NCBI GenBank assembly: GCA_964626565.1
Contig: CAZVFX010000144.1
Span: 1 to 16,609 of the forward strand
DNA length: 16,609 bases
Reading direction: 5' to 3'
From: CAZVFX01 sp964626565
Lineage (GTDB): Bacteria; Myxococcota_A; UBA9042; CAIXZC01
The notes beneath the pieces are model-generated. The model did no database searches and was not told where the DNA came from. It saw only the letters and a list, made by a program, of their open reading frames with translations. Made by a program: the position numbers and the translations under genes. This document shows positions 1 to 6,073 of this stretch, piece after piece; the first letter of the stretch is position 1; each line of letters opens with the position of its first letter.

Positions 1-51
1 TAATACGCATTCAATTACCCATCCTGGTATATACATAAGTGAGTTTATCAT
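1..51 (-). CDS. N-terminal half of junction-spanning small protein (48 aa if circular)
   Basis: The minus-strand ATG at 51-49 overlaps the TGA of the upstream 43-aa gene (ATGA). The frame stays open to position 1. If position 1 is joined to 16609, it continues in frame for 32 more codons and stops at 16514, again in an ATGA overlap with the next gene. The whole product would be 48 residues, beginning MINSLMYIPGWVIECV. An upstream in-frame ATG at 63-61 is possible but does not make the overlap. The function is unknown. If the molecule is not circular, this is simply a partial gene at a contig edge. Confidence 0.5.
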   Translation of the reverse strand, partial: MINSLMYIPGWVIECVL

Positions 52-179
52 CCTATCCACCATCCTATAATTACCTTTAGAGATGTATATATAATTAAAC
101 CACTTAATATAATTGCACCAATCATAATCCAATCTTTATCAGTTATGGTTTTTATTCTTGTTTTATATTTATCTTCCAT
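48..179 (-). CDS. Small single-pass membrane protein (43 aa)
   Basis: The product has a charged N-terminus (MEDKYKTRIK) and one hydrophobic helix at about residues 18-42, ending in tryptophans. It is a plausible single-span membrane protein with a cytoplasmic lysine-rich head. The start at 179 overlaps the end of the zinc-ribbon gene by 28 bases in another frame, with a weak GTAAGGA ribosome binding site. The stop makes an ATGA overlap with the junction-spanning gene. I do not recognise a family. Its position in a chain of overlapping small genes is the main support. Confidence 0.55.
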   Translation of the reverse strand: MEDKYKTRIKTITDKDWIMIGAIILSGLIIYTSLKVIIGWWIG

Positions 180-310
180 GTTAAATCCTTACTCTTTCCT
201 TTATCACATCTAGGACATATTATAGATCCAATTACCCTAGATCTAAAAAACTCATCACATCTCCTACATCTTTTAGTATGCCATAATTTCCCATTTATTC
301 TTATTACCAT
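152..310 (-). CDS. Small zinc-ribbon protein (52 aa)
   Basis: The 52-residue product carries two CxxC knuckles: C15-R-R-C18 and C32-P-R-C35. The 13-residue spacing between them is typical of a rubredoxin-like zinc ribbon. The rest is basic (WHTKRC, DKGKSKD), which suits nucleic-acid or protein binding. The start at 310 shares its A with the TAA of the upstream 54-aa gene (TAATG), indicating translational coupling. The function is not known. Together with the zinc ribbon on the ATPase and the 55-aa finger protein, it makes CxxC modules a recurring theme on this strand. Confidence 0.65.
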   Translation of the reverse strand: MVIRINGKLWHTKRCRRCDEFFRSRVIGSIICPRCDKGKSKDLTWKINIKQE

Positions 311-474
311 TATTCGTAAAACTCCTTATCTGGAAATGCTTTTTTTAGTTTCTTTATTAATTTTTTATACTGACCTGGATGTTTTGATTTAATCTTATCC
401 AGTATTTTAATTGTATCTTCATCTTTTGGAACTTTAACATTTCTGGCCTTCCTTTCAATCTCTTTTTTATTCAT
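310..474 (-). CDS. Small basic helical protein (54 aa)
   Basis: I chose the start at 474 (MNKKEIERK) because GGAGGT lies 6-7 bases upstream. A longer frame from 492 would put that ribosome binding site inside the gene and run into the palindrome at 487-506. The product is strongly basic and probably helical, with the pattern IKILDKIKSKHPGQYKKLIK and no membrane segment. It is the first gene of a short minus-strand operon (54 aa, zinc ribbon, 43 aa, junction gene, 79 aa). No family is recognised; a DNA-binding or regulatory role is only a guess from charge. Confidence 0.6.
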   Translation of the reverse strand: MNKKEIERKARNVKVPKDEDTIKILDKIKSKHPGQYKKLIKKLKKAFPDKEFYE

Positions 475-486
475 ATTATACCTCCA

Positions 487-506
487 AAACACTATATATA
501 GTGTTT
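487..506. promoter_or_regulatory. 20-bp perfect palindrome, candidate operator or terminator
   Basis: AAACACTATATATAGTGTTT is a perfect palindrome with a TATA-like core. It sits just upstream of the GGAGGT and start codon of the 54-aa gene. On the plus strand it is followed by a long T run (507-518), so it would form an intrinsic terminator for plus-strand transcription. On the minus strand it lies in the leader and could be an operator. The TATA core is only about 22 bases from the ATG, too close to be a promoter for a message that keeps its ribosome binding site. Confidence 0.5.
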
Positions 507-582
507 ATTTTTTTTTCTTACCACAACATATGGATTTTTCTACTATTATTATACCTCTTATTAATTATTAAACTATTTAATT

Positions 583-605
583 ATTGCTTAAAAGTTTTAA
601 GCAAT
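583..605. terminator. Perfect inverted repeat after the ATPase gene, candidate terminator
   Basis: The arms ATTGCTTAAAA and TTTTAAGCAAT (11 bases each) flank a single G, making a perfect 23-base inverted repeat. It lies about 40 bases beyond the stop of the ATPase gene on the minus strand, in the 170-base stretch 475-645 that has no gene. It may end the long minus-strand operon or act as an operator for the next one. The remainder of 507-582 is A/T-rich with nothing else I can support. Confidence 0.45.
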
Positions 606-645
606 TCTTAAACTTTTTAGTTTTTTCCGATTTAAACAATTTTAG

Positions 646-1410
646 TTAAACATTTGTGATCTTATGTGGCGAATGTTCCCACTCATGACCACATCCTCTA
701 CATCTAAGTAAGTGTAATTTAGGAAAATAAGAACCTAATCCTCCACACTCTGTGCATCTTCTAATATTGTTTTCTTCCTCTTTTTCTTCAGGTTTTAATT
801 CTGCTTGTAAGTTCTTATAAAGTTCAGTAGTAAACTCTTTCTTCTTTTTCTCATAAGCATGTATTAATTTAATACTAGGTTTTTTAATTTCTATTCTTAA
901 TATTTTACTTTTTAATTTAGCATTCTTATAATACAGTTTTCCTGATTGATTATTTAATTGAGTAAATTTCCATTTAACCTGAACTACTTTTCTGCTTTTT
1001 ATTACTTCTTGACTTTCCATAGTTGCATCAAATAGTTTTCTTATACCTGCATCTACAAATGATATATCTGGAACAGTTACAAATAGAATTATGTTTCTAT
1101 GCCTCCAGGTTTGTAAAAGCATAGCCATAGCTTTATTGAATTTATTCATGTAATGGTTTCTATTTGAAATAGCAATACCTCCCTCATCAAATACTATAAC
1201 TGAACCAGCAGGAATAGATTCATCATGAACCATTTCTAATAGATCTTCAATTTTAAATACTACTTTATCAACATTAAAATCGGGATCTAATGTTTCTGCA
1301 AATCTCATAGCAGAATAAGATTTACCTGTTCCTACTCTACCTACACATAAAGTGCAAAAATTCCTAGATTTGTTTAATTGCCCCCTTATGTATTTAATTA
1401 TTAAGCTCAT
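646..1410 (-). CDS. Zot/FtsK-HerA-like assembly ATPase with C-terminal zinc ribbon
   Basis: This 254-aa P-loop ATPase has Walker A GRVGTGKS (residues 24-31), a hydrophobic Walker B strand ending in VIVFDEGG (71-78), an LQTWRHRN segment (99-106) and ILFVTVPD (108-115) as the following strand. The order and the RHRN-x-P-D pattern resemble zonular occludens toxin (Zot/gpI) and HerA/FtsK-type packaging motors. C219, C222, C237 and C240 make a C-terminal zinc ribbon after a charged linker. The start at 1410 gives an ATGA overlap with the upstream gene; an ATG at 1428 would overlap more. The gene ends a long operon of membrane proteins, so it probably powers virion assembly or DNA transfer at the membrane. 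The exact subfamily is uncertain. Confidence 0.82.
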   Translation of the reverse strand: MSLIIKYIRGQLNKSRNFCTLCVGRVGTGKSYSAMRFAETLDPDFNVDKVVFKIEDLLEMVHDESIPAGSVIVFDEGGIAISNRNHYMNKFNKAMAMLLQTWRHRNIILFVTVPDISFVDAGIRKLFDATMESQEVIKSRKVVQVKWKFTQLNNQSGKLYYKNAKLKSKILRIEIKKPSIKLIHAYEKKKKEFTTELYKNLQAELKPEEKEEENNIRRCTECGGLGSYFPKLHLLRCRGCGHEWEHSPHKITNV

Positions 1411-1826
1411 ATTGTTTCCAACTCCCATTTAGTATAAAGTAATGGACTGATAGTTATTGAAAGTAATCTGTGCAGCTTTGTAATAAAAATTAATTCTGCT
1501 TCAGATATTTCTTTAGATAATTTTTTATTCATTTTTGAATTTCTTATACTAGGATTAATATTTTTAGATAACTTTTGCTTATTCTTTTTAAAATCTAATT
1601 CTAATTTTTCTTTCTTTTTTTCATAATCTTTATCTAATAAATCAGAACCAATACAAAGGATCTCCAGTTGTTCAACAGTTAATTTATATCTCACAGGATC
1701 TAGGTATTTTAAAACTCCTGCTTCAGCAGCTTTATTTAACCACTGCCCCAAGTAGAACTCTATTGCTACCTTATCTGATTTACCACCCATCATAGGATCT
1801 TGCAACTGATTTTTTCCTTTAACCAT
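1407..1826 (-). CDS. Coiled-coil soluble protein of unknown function (139 aa)
   Basis: I chose the start at 1826 because it shares its A with the TAA of the preceding 57-aa gene (TAATG); an upstream ATG at 1853 in the same frame would overlap that gene. The N-terminal part (residues 15-65) is mixed helical with a YLGQWLNKAAEAG segment. Residues 68-115 are very lysine-rich and probably a coiled coil, and the end is hydrophobic (LLSITISPLLYTKW). There is no signal peptide or clear membrane span. It is directly coupled to the ATPase through an ATGA overlap, so a partner or adaptor of that ATPase is plausible. No family is recognised. Confidence 0.65.
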   Translation of the reverse strand: MVKGKNQLQDPMMGGKSDKVAIEFYLGQWLNKAAEAGVLKYLDPVRYKLTVEQLEILCIGSDLLDKDYEKKKEKLELDFKKNKQKLSKNINPSIRNSKMNKKLSKEISEAELIFITKLHRLLSITISPLLYTKWELETI

Positions 1827-1999
1827 TATAATACAAACCTCATTAATATCCATTTAAGAAACATATATAGTAATATTCCTCTAAATATCCATTTCACTTT
1901 ATAGTAGTAAGCCCATTTAGATACTAACTCTCCACCATATTGTAAACCTATTGCAGCTTCTTTATTGAAATATTCTCTATTTCTTTTTTCTTTTTCCAT
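1826..1999 (-). CDS. Small membrane-associated protein (57 aa)
   Basis: The product begins with a charged stretch (MEKEKRNREYFNKE), continues through a polar GLQYGGELVSKW segment, and ends with a hydrophobic helix at about residues 36-57 rich in W, I, L and F. This looks like a C-terminally anchored membrane protein with a cytoplasmic head. It overlaps the end of the 55-aa zinc-finger gene by 52 bases in another frame and ends in a TAATG overlap with the 139-aa gene. No close ribosome binding site is seen, so coupling is likely. No family is recognised. Confidence 0.55.
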   Translation of the reverse strand: MEKEKRNREYFNKEAAIGLQYGGELVSKWAYYYKVKWIFRGILLYMFLKWILMRFVL

Positions 2000-2115
2000 T
2001 TTTCTTTAGTAAAAGGTTTATCAGGATATGATAAACAATTATAACAAAAACATTTATGATTTATTGTTATTCTTTCTCCACAATTTACACATATCCTGAT
2101 TTTCTCTTTTTTCAT
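1948..2115 (-). CDS. Small zinc-finger protein (55 aa)
   Basis: Cysteines at residues 9 and 12 (CVNC) and at 22, 24 and 27 (CFCYNC), with a histidine at 20, form a probable single zinc-binding site. The second half is basic (KEKWKKKKEIE). The start at 2115 is five bases after the stop of the 238-aa membrane protein. The ribosome binding site is weak, so translation may depend on coupling. The 3' end overlaps the start of the 57-aa gene. The function is unknown; nucleic-acid or protein contact is typical of such knuckles. Confidence 0.6.
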   Translation of the reverse strand: MKKEKIRICVNCGERITINHKCFCYNCLSYPDKPFTKEKWKKKKEIENISIKKLQ

Positions 2116-2120
2116 TTTAC

Positions 2121-2837
2121 TTAAAACCCTGGGGGAGGGTTTACAGATTCTCCCACTTCTATACCTGTGCTACCTAAACATTCAAGATTAGTGCTTACTG
2201 TATTAACACATTCACTAACACAATCTGAAACTAATGATCCAGATGATGAAATTATATGATTTGCCGTTTCATTTACTGAACCAACAATAGACAGTAATAT
2301 AACTAATCCTAATACTGCACCTGTGGTAAACATAATAAATCCCTTATGTTCATTAAGGAATCCAGAAAGTGTTTTCTTCATTGCAGCTACTTTTAGGTTA
2401 TGTTTTACCCAATCAATATCTGCCAGAGGTATTACATTTGGAACAGCTTCCTCTTTATATTCAGGAGTTAATACTGAATAATCATAAGGACCAGGACCAA
2501 ATTTTAAAAACCTATATTTATTTTTAGATCCTTTTCTCATTACAACTGCATTATCTATTCCAGGATGTTTTAACTTTGCATCTTTGTTTTTCAATAAAAC
2601 ATATTCTCCAGCACCAGTTTCTACATCTTGTTTCCAATAACCCCTATCATTATCAACAAGTAATCCTGAACCAGTTGAATCCCATATTTCTATTGTATCT
2701 TTATATTTTCTTGGTTTTAAAATAAATTTATATGCCAAAAATAATATAACTCCAAGAGCTAGAATAATCTGGAATATTATAAAGATTATATGGGATATTC
2801 CTCCCATATTAAAATTGGATATAAATTCCATTGCCAT
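2121..2837 (-). CDS. Two-span membrane protein, probable assembly partner of the ATPase (238 aa)
   Basis: Hydrophobic helix 1 (about residues 14-36) is followed by a basic stop (KPRKYK). A soluble domain of about 125 residues follows (45-160), rich in beta-type motifs such as YWKQDVETGAGEYVLL and KYRFLKFGPGPYDY. Helix 2 is at 167-187, and the tail carries cysteines 206, 210 and 220. By the positive-inside rule the large loop is cytoplasmic and both ends face outward. It starts in a TAATG overlap and leads into genes ending with the ATPase. I infer a membrane scaffold for that motor. I cannot name a family. Confidence 0.7.
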   Translation of the reverse strand: MAMEFISNFNMGGISHIIFIIFQIILALGVILFLAYKFILKPRKYKDTIEIWDSTGSGLLVDNDRGYWKQDVETGAGEYVLLKNKDAKLKHPGIDNAVVMRKGSKNKYRFLKFGPGPYDYSVLTPEYKEEAVPNVIPLADIDWVKHNLKVAAMKKTLSGFLNEHKGFIMFTTGAVLGLVILLSIVGSVNETANHIISSSGSLVSDCVSECVNTVSTNLECLGSTGIEVGESVNPPPGF

Positions 2838-2923
2838 TATTCTTTTGCCTCCAATTTATTCCTTTTTCTTTCAAAATAGATACCTAAACCTATCCCAAGA
2901 AGAAATGCTAATACTTCTAACAT
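2837..2923 (-). CDS. Tiny single-span membrane protein (28 aa)
   Basis: The product is almost only a membrane helix (LEVLAFLLGIGLGIYF) followed by a basic tail (ERKRNKLEAKE). It has one-base TAATG overlaps at both ends, with the 60-aa gene upstream and the 238-aa gene downstream. That double coupling, plus the filled gap between two real genes, is the evidence that it is translated. The predicted topology is N-out, C-in. The role is unknown; such miniproteins often tune a larger membrane partner. Confidence 0.6.
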   Translation of the reverse strand: MLEVLAFLLGIGLGIYFERKRNKLEAKE

Positions 2924-3105
2924 TATAACACACTCTCCTCTTTTATTTTAGGTTGATCTTGTTTTGATTTGGTTTCATCATATTCTCTTACCCAAACTGC
3001 TACTCCATCTCCTTTGAAATCTGGTTGGTTTCCTTCTTTTTCTGAATTTTCCCATGCAGTAACATAATCATGACCTGCTATTTTTATACTTAAATATTTC
3101 TTCAT
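2923..3105 (-). CDS. Conserved-looking small soluble protein (60 aa)
   Basis: The 60-residue soluble product begins MKKYLSIKIAGHDYVTAWEN and contains a QPDFKGDGVAVWV stretch, suggesting a small beta fold, with an acidic and lysine-rich tail. A strong AGGAGG lies eight bases upstream. The start is in an ATGA overlap with the 40-aa coiled-coil gene. The N...PDF...AVWV pattern faintly recalls DUF736-like proteins, but I would not assign it. The neighbours are membrane and assembly genes. Confidence 0.65.
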   Translation of the reverse strand: MKKYLSIKIAGHDYVTAWENSEKEGNQPDFKGDGVAVWVREYDETKSKQDQPKIKEESVL

Positions 3106-3224
3106 CTTGGTTTCCTCCTAACTGGTTTTTGTTCTTCTTCTTGCTTCATAATATGTTCTAGCAATGCCTCTATTCTTTCTACTCTTGTTTCAATGTTTCT
3201 TATTGTTTCATAATTTATTTCCAT
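3102..3224 (-). CDS. Small coiled-coil protein (40 aa)
   Basis: The product is MEINYETIRNIETRVERIEA followed by a leucine, glutamate and lysine-rich heptad-like stretch and a basic end (PVRRKPR). It looks like a short coiled coil that would oligomerise. GGAGG lies about 11 bases upstream (3236-3240), and the stop overlaps the next start (ATGA). It is the first gene of the long minus-strand operon running to 646. The 110 bases before it (3225-3334) hold no other gene I can support. Confidence 0.6.
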   Translation of the reverse strand: MEINYETIRNIETRVERIEALLEHIMKQEEEQKPVRRKPR

Positions 3225-3334
3225 TTTGTATATTTCCTCCATATTTGTTTTTTTGAACCATTATTACCTAAAAGGAGAAAGGATGAGTTATGGAACCAAT
3301 CCTAAAAAAGGTAAATAATGTTTATTCAATTTTA

Positions 3335-4137
3335 TTACTTATATCTTATTAAATATTTTTCATTTTGCTTTTCTTTATAAATAATCTCCATTTTTCTTAT
3401 TTTTCTCCTATTTTTTTNNNNNNNNNNNNNNNNNNNNNNNNNNNNNNNNNNNNNNNNNNNNNNNNNNNNNNNNNNNNNNNNNNNNNNNNNNNNNNNNNNN
3501 NNNNNNNNNNNNNNNNNTTTTGCTTTTCTTTATAAATAATCTCCATTTTTCTTATTTTTCTCCTATTTTTTTCATCAATATTTTTATATTTATCTATTGC
3601 CACTTTCCAATCATTATCTTTATCTAATATTTTTGATCTTATTTTATATAATTTATACCAATAAGCATTTCTTAAATCATATAATACATCATAAGAATTT
3701 TCAATATTTTCAACAAAATTAGATGAAAAATATTTTTCAAATAATTTTTCTAAAGTATAATCTTTTCCGACAAGAAAAGAAGATAAACTTAACATATCAA
3801 TAACTGAAATAAAATCAGAAATCAATTCCTCTTTGTATTTTTTTATAGATTCATCTTTTTTTAGAAAATATTCATATATATCCTCATTTAATTTTAAAAC
3901 ATTTAAGAAATATTTTTTTTCATCTCCAGATAATTTTGTTTCCCCAATTTCTTTAAATCTTATTAAATATTTTTCATTTAAAAGTTTTTTAACTTGTTCA
4001 AAAACAGCAGGAGAACTTTTATTCAAAAGTTTTGATAACTCAACTATTGATTTTCTTCCAATACCTATGGATGCAATTATATCAAAATAAACTGAACTAT
4101 TGGTGATTTTTGTTGTTCTTTTTGTGTTTTTTTTCAT
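3335..4137 (-). CDS. Winged-helix transcriptional regulator, interrupted by assembly gap
   Basis: Residues about 15-75 form a winged helix: IIASIGIGRKSIVELSKLL, then SSPAVFEQVKKLL as the recognition helix, then NEKYLIRF and KEIGETKL as the wing. A long charged helical region follows, with no membrane segment. The start at 4137 has AGGAG 12 bases upstream. The 100-N run and a duplicated 55-bp flank break the gene. Read literally it would stop at 3397. If the N run and one repeat copy (155 bases) are removed, the frame continues in phase and stops at 3335, giving 215 residues. It follows the origin-like region and may control its own palindromic promoter. Confidence 0.7.
3363..3417. repeat. 55-bp direct repeat, left copy at gap edge
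   Basis: These 55 bases are identical to 3518-3572 and end exactly where the N run starts. The right copy begins exactly where the N run ends. Such abutting repeats usually mean two contig ends that overlap but were joined with a spacer. Confidence 0.85.
3418..3517. other. Assembly gap of exactly 100 N
   Basis: One hundred N bases, a common placeholder length for a gap of unknown size. It falls inside the winged-helix gene and is flanked on both sides by the same 55 bases, so the true gap may be zero or negative. Confidence 0.97.
3518..3572. repeat. 55-bp direct repeat, right copy at gap edge
   Basis: Identical to 3363-3417. Its last 29 bases (3544-3572) also match 4135-4163, the ribosome binding site and start region of the same gene, so this locus holds three copies of that 29-mer. 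Confidence 0.85.
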
Positions 4138-4163
4138 TTTTCTTATTTTTCTCCTATTTTTTT
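4135..4163. repeat. 29-bp repeat covering the ribosome binding site and start of the winged-helix gene
   Basis: On the minus strand this reads A7, then TAGGAGAAAAATAAGAAAAA, then TG, and includes AGGAG and the ATG of the regulator. Perfect copies lie at 3389-3417 and 3544-3572. The 3544 copy is read as coding sequence (around NRRKIRKM). Confidence 0.75.
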
Positions 4164-4201
4164 TAACCTACATTTCCTATGGAAAAAGGACAAATATTCA
4201 A

Positions 4202-4217
4202 TTCCTTTATAAAGGAA
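4202..4217. promoter_or_regulatory. TATA box inside a 16-bp perfect palindrome
   Basis: TTCCTTTATAAAGGAA is perfectly symmetrical and contains TTTATAAAG, a good archaeal TATA box for minus-strand transcription of the winged-helix gene. The implied start of transcription, about 25 bases on, leaves a leader of roughly 40 bases with AGGAG before the ATG. A related but shorter symmetry, TTTCCTATGGAAA, lies at 4173-4185 in that leader. A repressor binding here would block TBP, so autoregulation is plausible. Confidence 0.55.
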
Positions 4218-4226
4218 AGCCATTTT

Positions 4227-4326
4227 TAGACAAATTAGCCACAAAAGACGCGAATTTACCCCTTAGGGGTTACTGACTAGTTTACGTGTAGGGTCAAACT
4301 CGCGTCTAATCCGTCTAGTGTGTCTA
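4227..4326. other. Putative replication origin with iterons and inverted repeats
   Basis: This short GC-richer island lies between the helicase gene's stop and the winged-helix promoter. It holds TAGAC at 4227-4231, inverted arms GACGCGA (4247-4253) and TCGCGTC (4300-4306), a palindrome ACCCCTTAGGGGT (4258-4270), and GTCTA repeated at 4304, 4313 and 4322 with exact 9-base spacing; TAGAC is the reverse complement of GTCTA. Iterons plus a cruciform-forming palindrome beside a replication helicase are typical of plasmid and viral origins. The function is inferred. Confidence 0.55.
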
Positions 4327-4329
4327 GTT

Positions 4330-6030
4330 TTAGTTAATCTTACCTCCGTTAAATTTATATTTTGAACTATCTTTAAATTTAATTCCTTCCCAAATTCTTA
4401 TTTGTTCATTTTTCAAAGAATCGTATTTTTTTCCATCTCCAACACCATATCTTTCATCTAAAGTTATTTTCATCATTTTTATTGAAACTCCTGGCAATTC
4501 GTGTTCTTTTTTATATTTATTAAAAGCTAACCTTAAATCTTTTTTAGTAACATAGCCATCATAATGTTCATCAATATGATCCATACAAAATGCAGCAAAA
4601 CTATTACTTTTTCTTATCCAAAACTTTTTTATTTCATTTGTTCCAGTAGAATAGCTAAAATTTTTTTCTTTTAATAATTCTTTTAATTTATTTACTGCCA
4701 TATTAAATAAACCACTTAATTCTTCATCTGTTGTAATTTTTTTTATTTGGTCTGCATTCATTAATTTTTTATTTTCTACTTCTGATTTTTCATATTCTTT
4801 TTCATTCATAAAAGTAAATGGAAATTCAAATAACATCCACCTACTCCAAAAACCTAGACTAGTATCAAAAACTTTAGGTAATTCATTACAAGCGAATATT
4901 TGTTTTGAATAGTTTACAAAATTAATAGGAATTTTAAATTTTCTATTAGCGGTTATAATATCTCTACCTGTTATTTGTTTAAATATTCCTGTTTCTCTTA
5001 GAGATGTATTACTTAAATCTCCTGCAAGATTAGCCATTTTTCCAAACAAACCTGCAACAACAAAATTATCTCCACTCATATTTTCTAAAGGAACAGATGC
5101 ACAATTATTAGAACCTATAAATCTTTTCATTAATTCTATGGTTTTCGTTTTTCCATTTCTTCCTCCACCTACCATCATAACTGCTTTTTCAATAAAGTGG
5201 TCTTTCCATAATAAATATCCAAACAATTCATACATTACATCCTTATCATCTTCAGATTTCAATACATCTTTAAAGTGTTGTTCTATATTAGGACAAGTAG
5301 CATTAGGATTATAATCAATAGGTATTTTATTAAAGAATATTTTTTTAGGATTAAAAGGAGTTAATATATTGGATCTTAAATTATAAATTCCATTCTTTAC
5401 AGGAATTTCATCTAAGTTATCTATTTCAGATTTAAAAAATTCATCACTATCAATTCCAGTATCTGCTTCTATTTTAAATATAATAGTATTAGCGATAGAA
5501 ACTTTATATGCTTTCTCTAATAGTTCTCTAATTTGTTCTTTTAATCTACTTCTACCTTCAGGAATATATATACCTTCGTGATATATCCACATTTCAGACT
5601 TATCATCATCTCTAGTAGTATAAATATAATTTTTCTCTTTTAAATAATTAACAATCATTTCAGTTGCTTCTTCTTGTTTTTTTAATAATAATAAATTATA
5701 TATTTCTTTTTGAAATGCAAGAAGTTGGTTTTTCTTTTCCTTTTTAACATCCTTTTCTCTTTGTTTAGTTATTGGTTTTTCAATAATAGGAGATTTAAAT
5801 TCAGTTAAAAGAGAATTATAATCTAATTTGGTTTCTAATACTATTTCAAGATTGTTTAAAACAACTTCAACATTATGTCTAGTTCCTGCAAATGCTAATT
5901 TTTTCCTTATAGGATTATTAATACCTTTTCCTAGTTTATCCCAACCTGGTAATTTAATTATTTTTTGATCTAAAAATCTTTTAAAATCTTGAAATTCATC
6001 AAAATTTATCATATCTCTTTTTTCTACCAT
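4330..6030 (-). CDS. D5/P4-family superfamily 3 replication helicase
   Basis: This 566-aa protein is built like the helicase part of phage P4/poxvirus D5 primase-helicases. A D5_N-like domain spans about residues 140-270 and the SF3 ATPase follows: Walker A GGGRNGKT (288-295), acidic Walker B segment ANLAGDLS (333-340), FKQITGRDIITANRKF (350-365), motif C QIFACNELP (377-385) and the arginine-finger region GFWSRWMLFEFP (393-404). The C-terminal 90 residues look like a winged helix. I see no DxD primase site in the N-terminal 135 residues, so priming may come from the host. The start at 6030 has AGGT nine bases upstream; 6012 is an alternative. It is the last gene of a small operon and abuts the origin-like region, so it is the likely replication initiator. 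Confidence 0.88.
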   Translation of the reverse strand: MVEKRDMINFDEFQDFKRFLDQKIIKLPGWDKLGKGINNPIRKKLAFAGTRHNVEVVLNNLEIVLETKLDYNSLLTEFKSPIIEKPITKQREKDVKKEKKNQLLAFQKEIYNLLLLKKQEEATEMIVNYLKEKNYIYTTRDDDKSEMWIYHEGIYIPEGRSRLKEQIRELLEKAYKVSIANTIIFKIEADTGIDSDEFFKSEIDNLDEIPVKNGIYNLRSNILTPFNPKKIFFNKIPIDYNPNATCPNIEQHFKDVLKSEDDKDVMYELFGYLLWKDHFIEKAVMMVGGGRNGKTKTIELMKRFIGSNNCASVPLENMSGDNFVVAGLFGKMANLAGDLSNTSLRETGIFKQITGRDIITANRKFKIPINFVNYSKQIFACNELPKVFDTSLGFWSRWMLFEFPFTFMNEKEYEKSEVENKKLMNADQIKKITTDEELSGLFNMAVNKLKELLKEKNFSYSTGTNEIKKFWIRKSNSFAAFCMDHIDEHYDGYVTKKDLRLAFNKYKKEHELPGVSIKMMKITLDERYGVGDGKKYDSLKNEQIRIWEGIKFKDSSKYKFNGGKIN

Positions 6031-6073
6031 ATACTATACCTTTTTTTCCCATCAGAGCTAAATTAAGCCGATT

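Noticed and set aside
3283..3318. Plus-strand 11-codon ORF (MSYGTNPKKGK) with a good AAGGAGAAAGG ahead of it
   Set aside because: It is very short, lies between minus-strand genes with no plus-strand promoter or neighbours, and the purine-rich stretch is probably chance.
3833..4090. Plus-strand 85-codon ORF
   Set aside because: It is antisense to the winged-helix gene, and its Phe/Ser/Lys-rich composition is what the reverse of a lysine-rich gene gives.
4247..4306. GACGCGA/TCGCGTC arms as a possible tRNA or structured RNA gene
   Set aside because: I could not fold a cloverleaf or find tRNA consensus arms. Origin-type repeats explain the region better.
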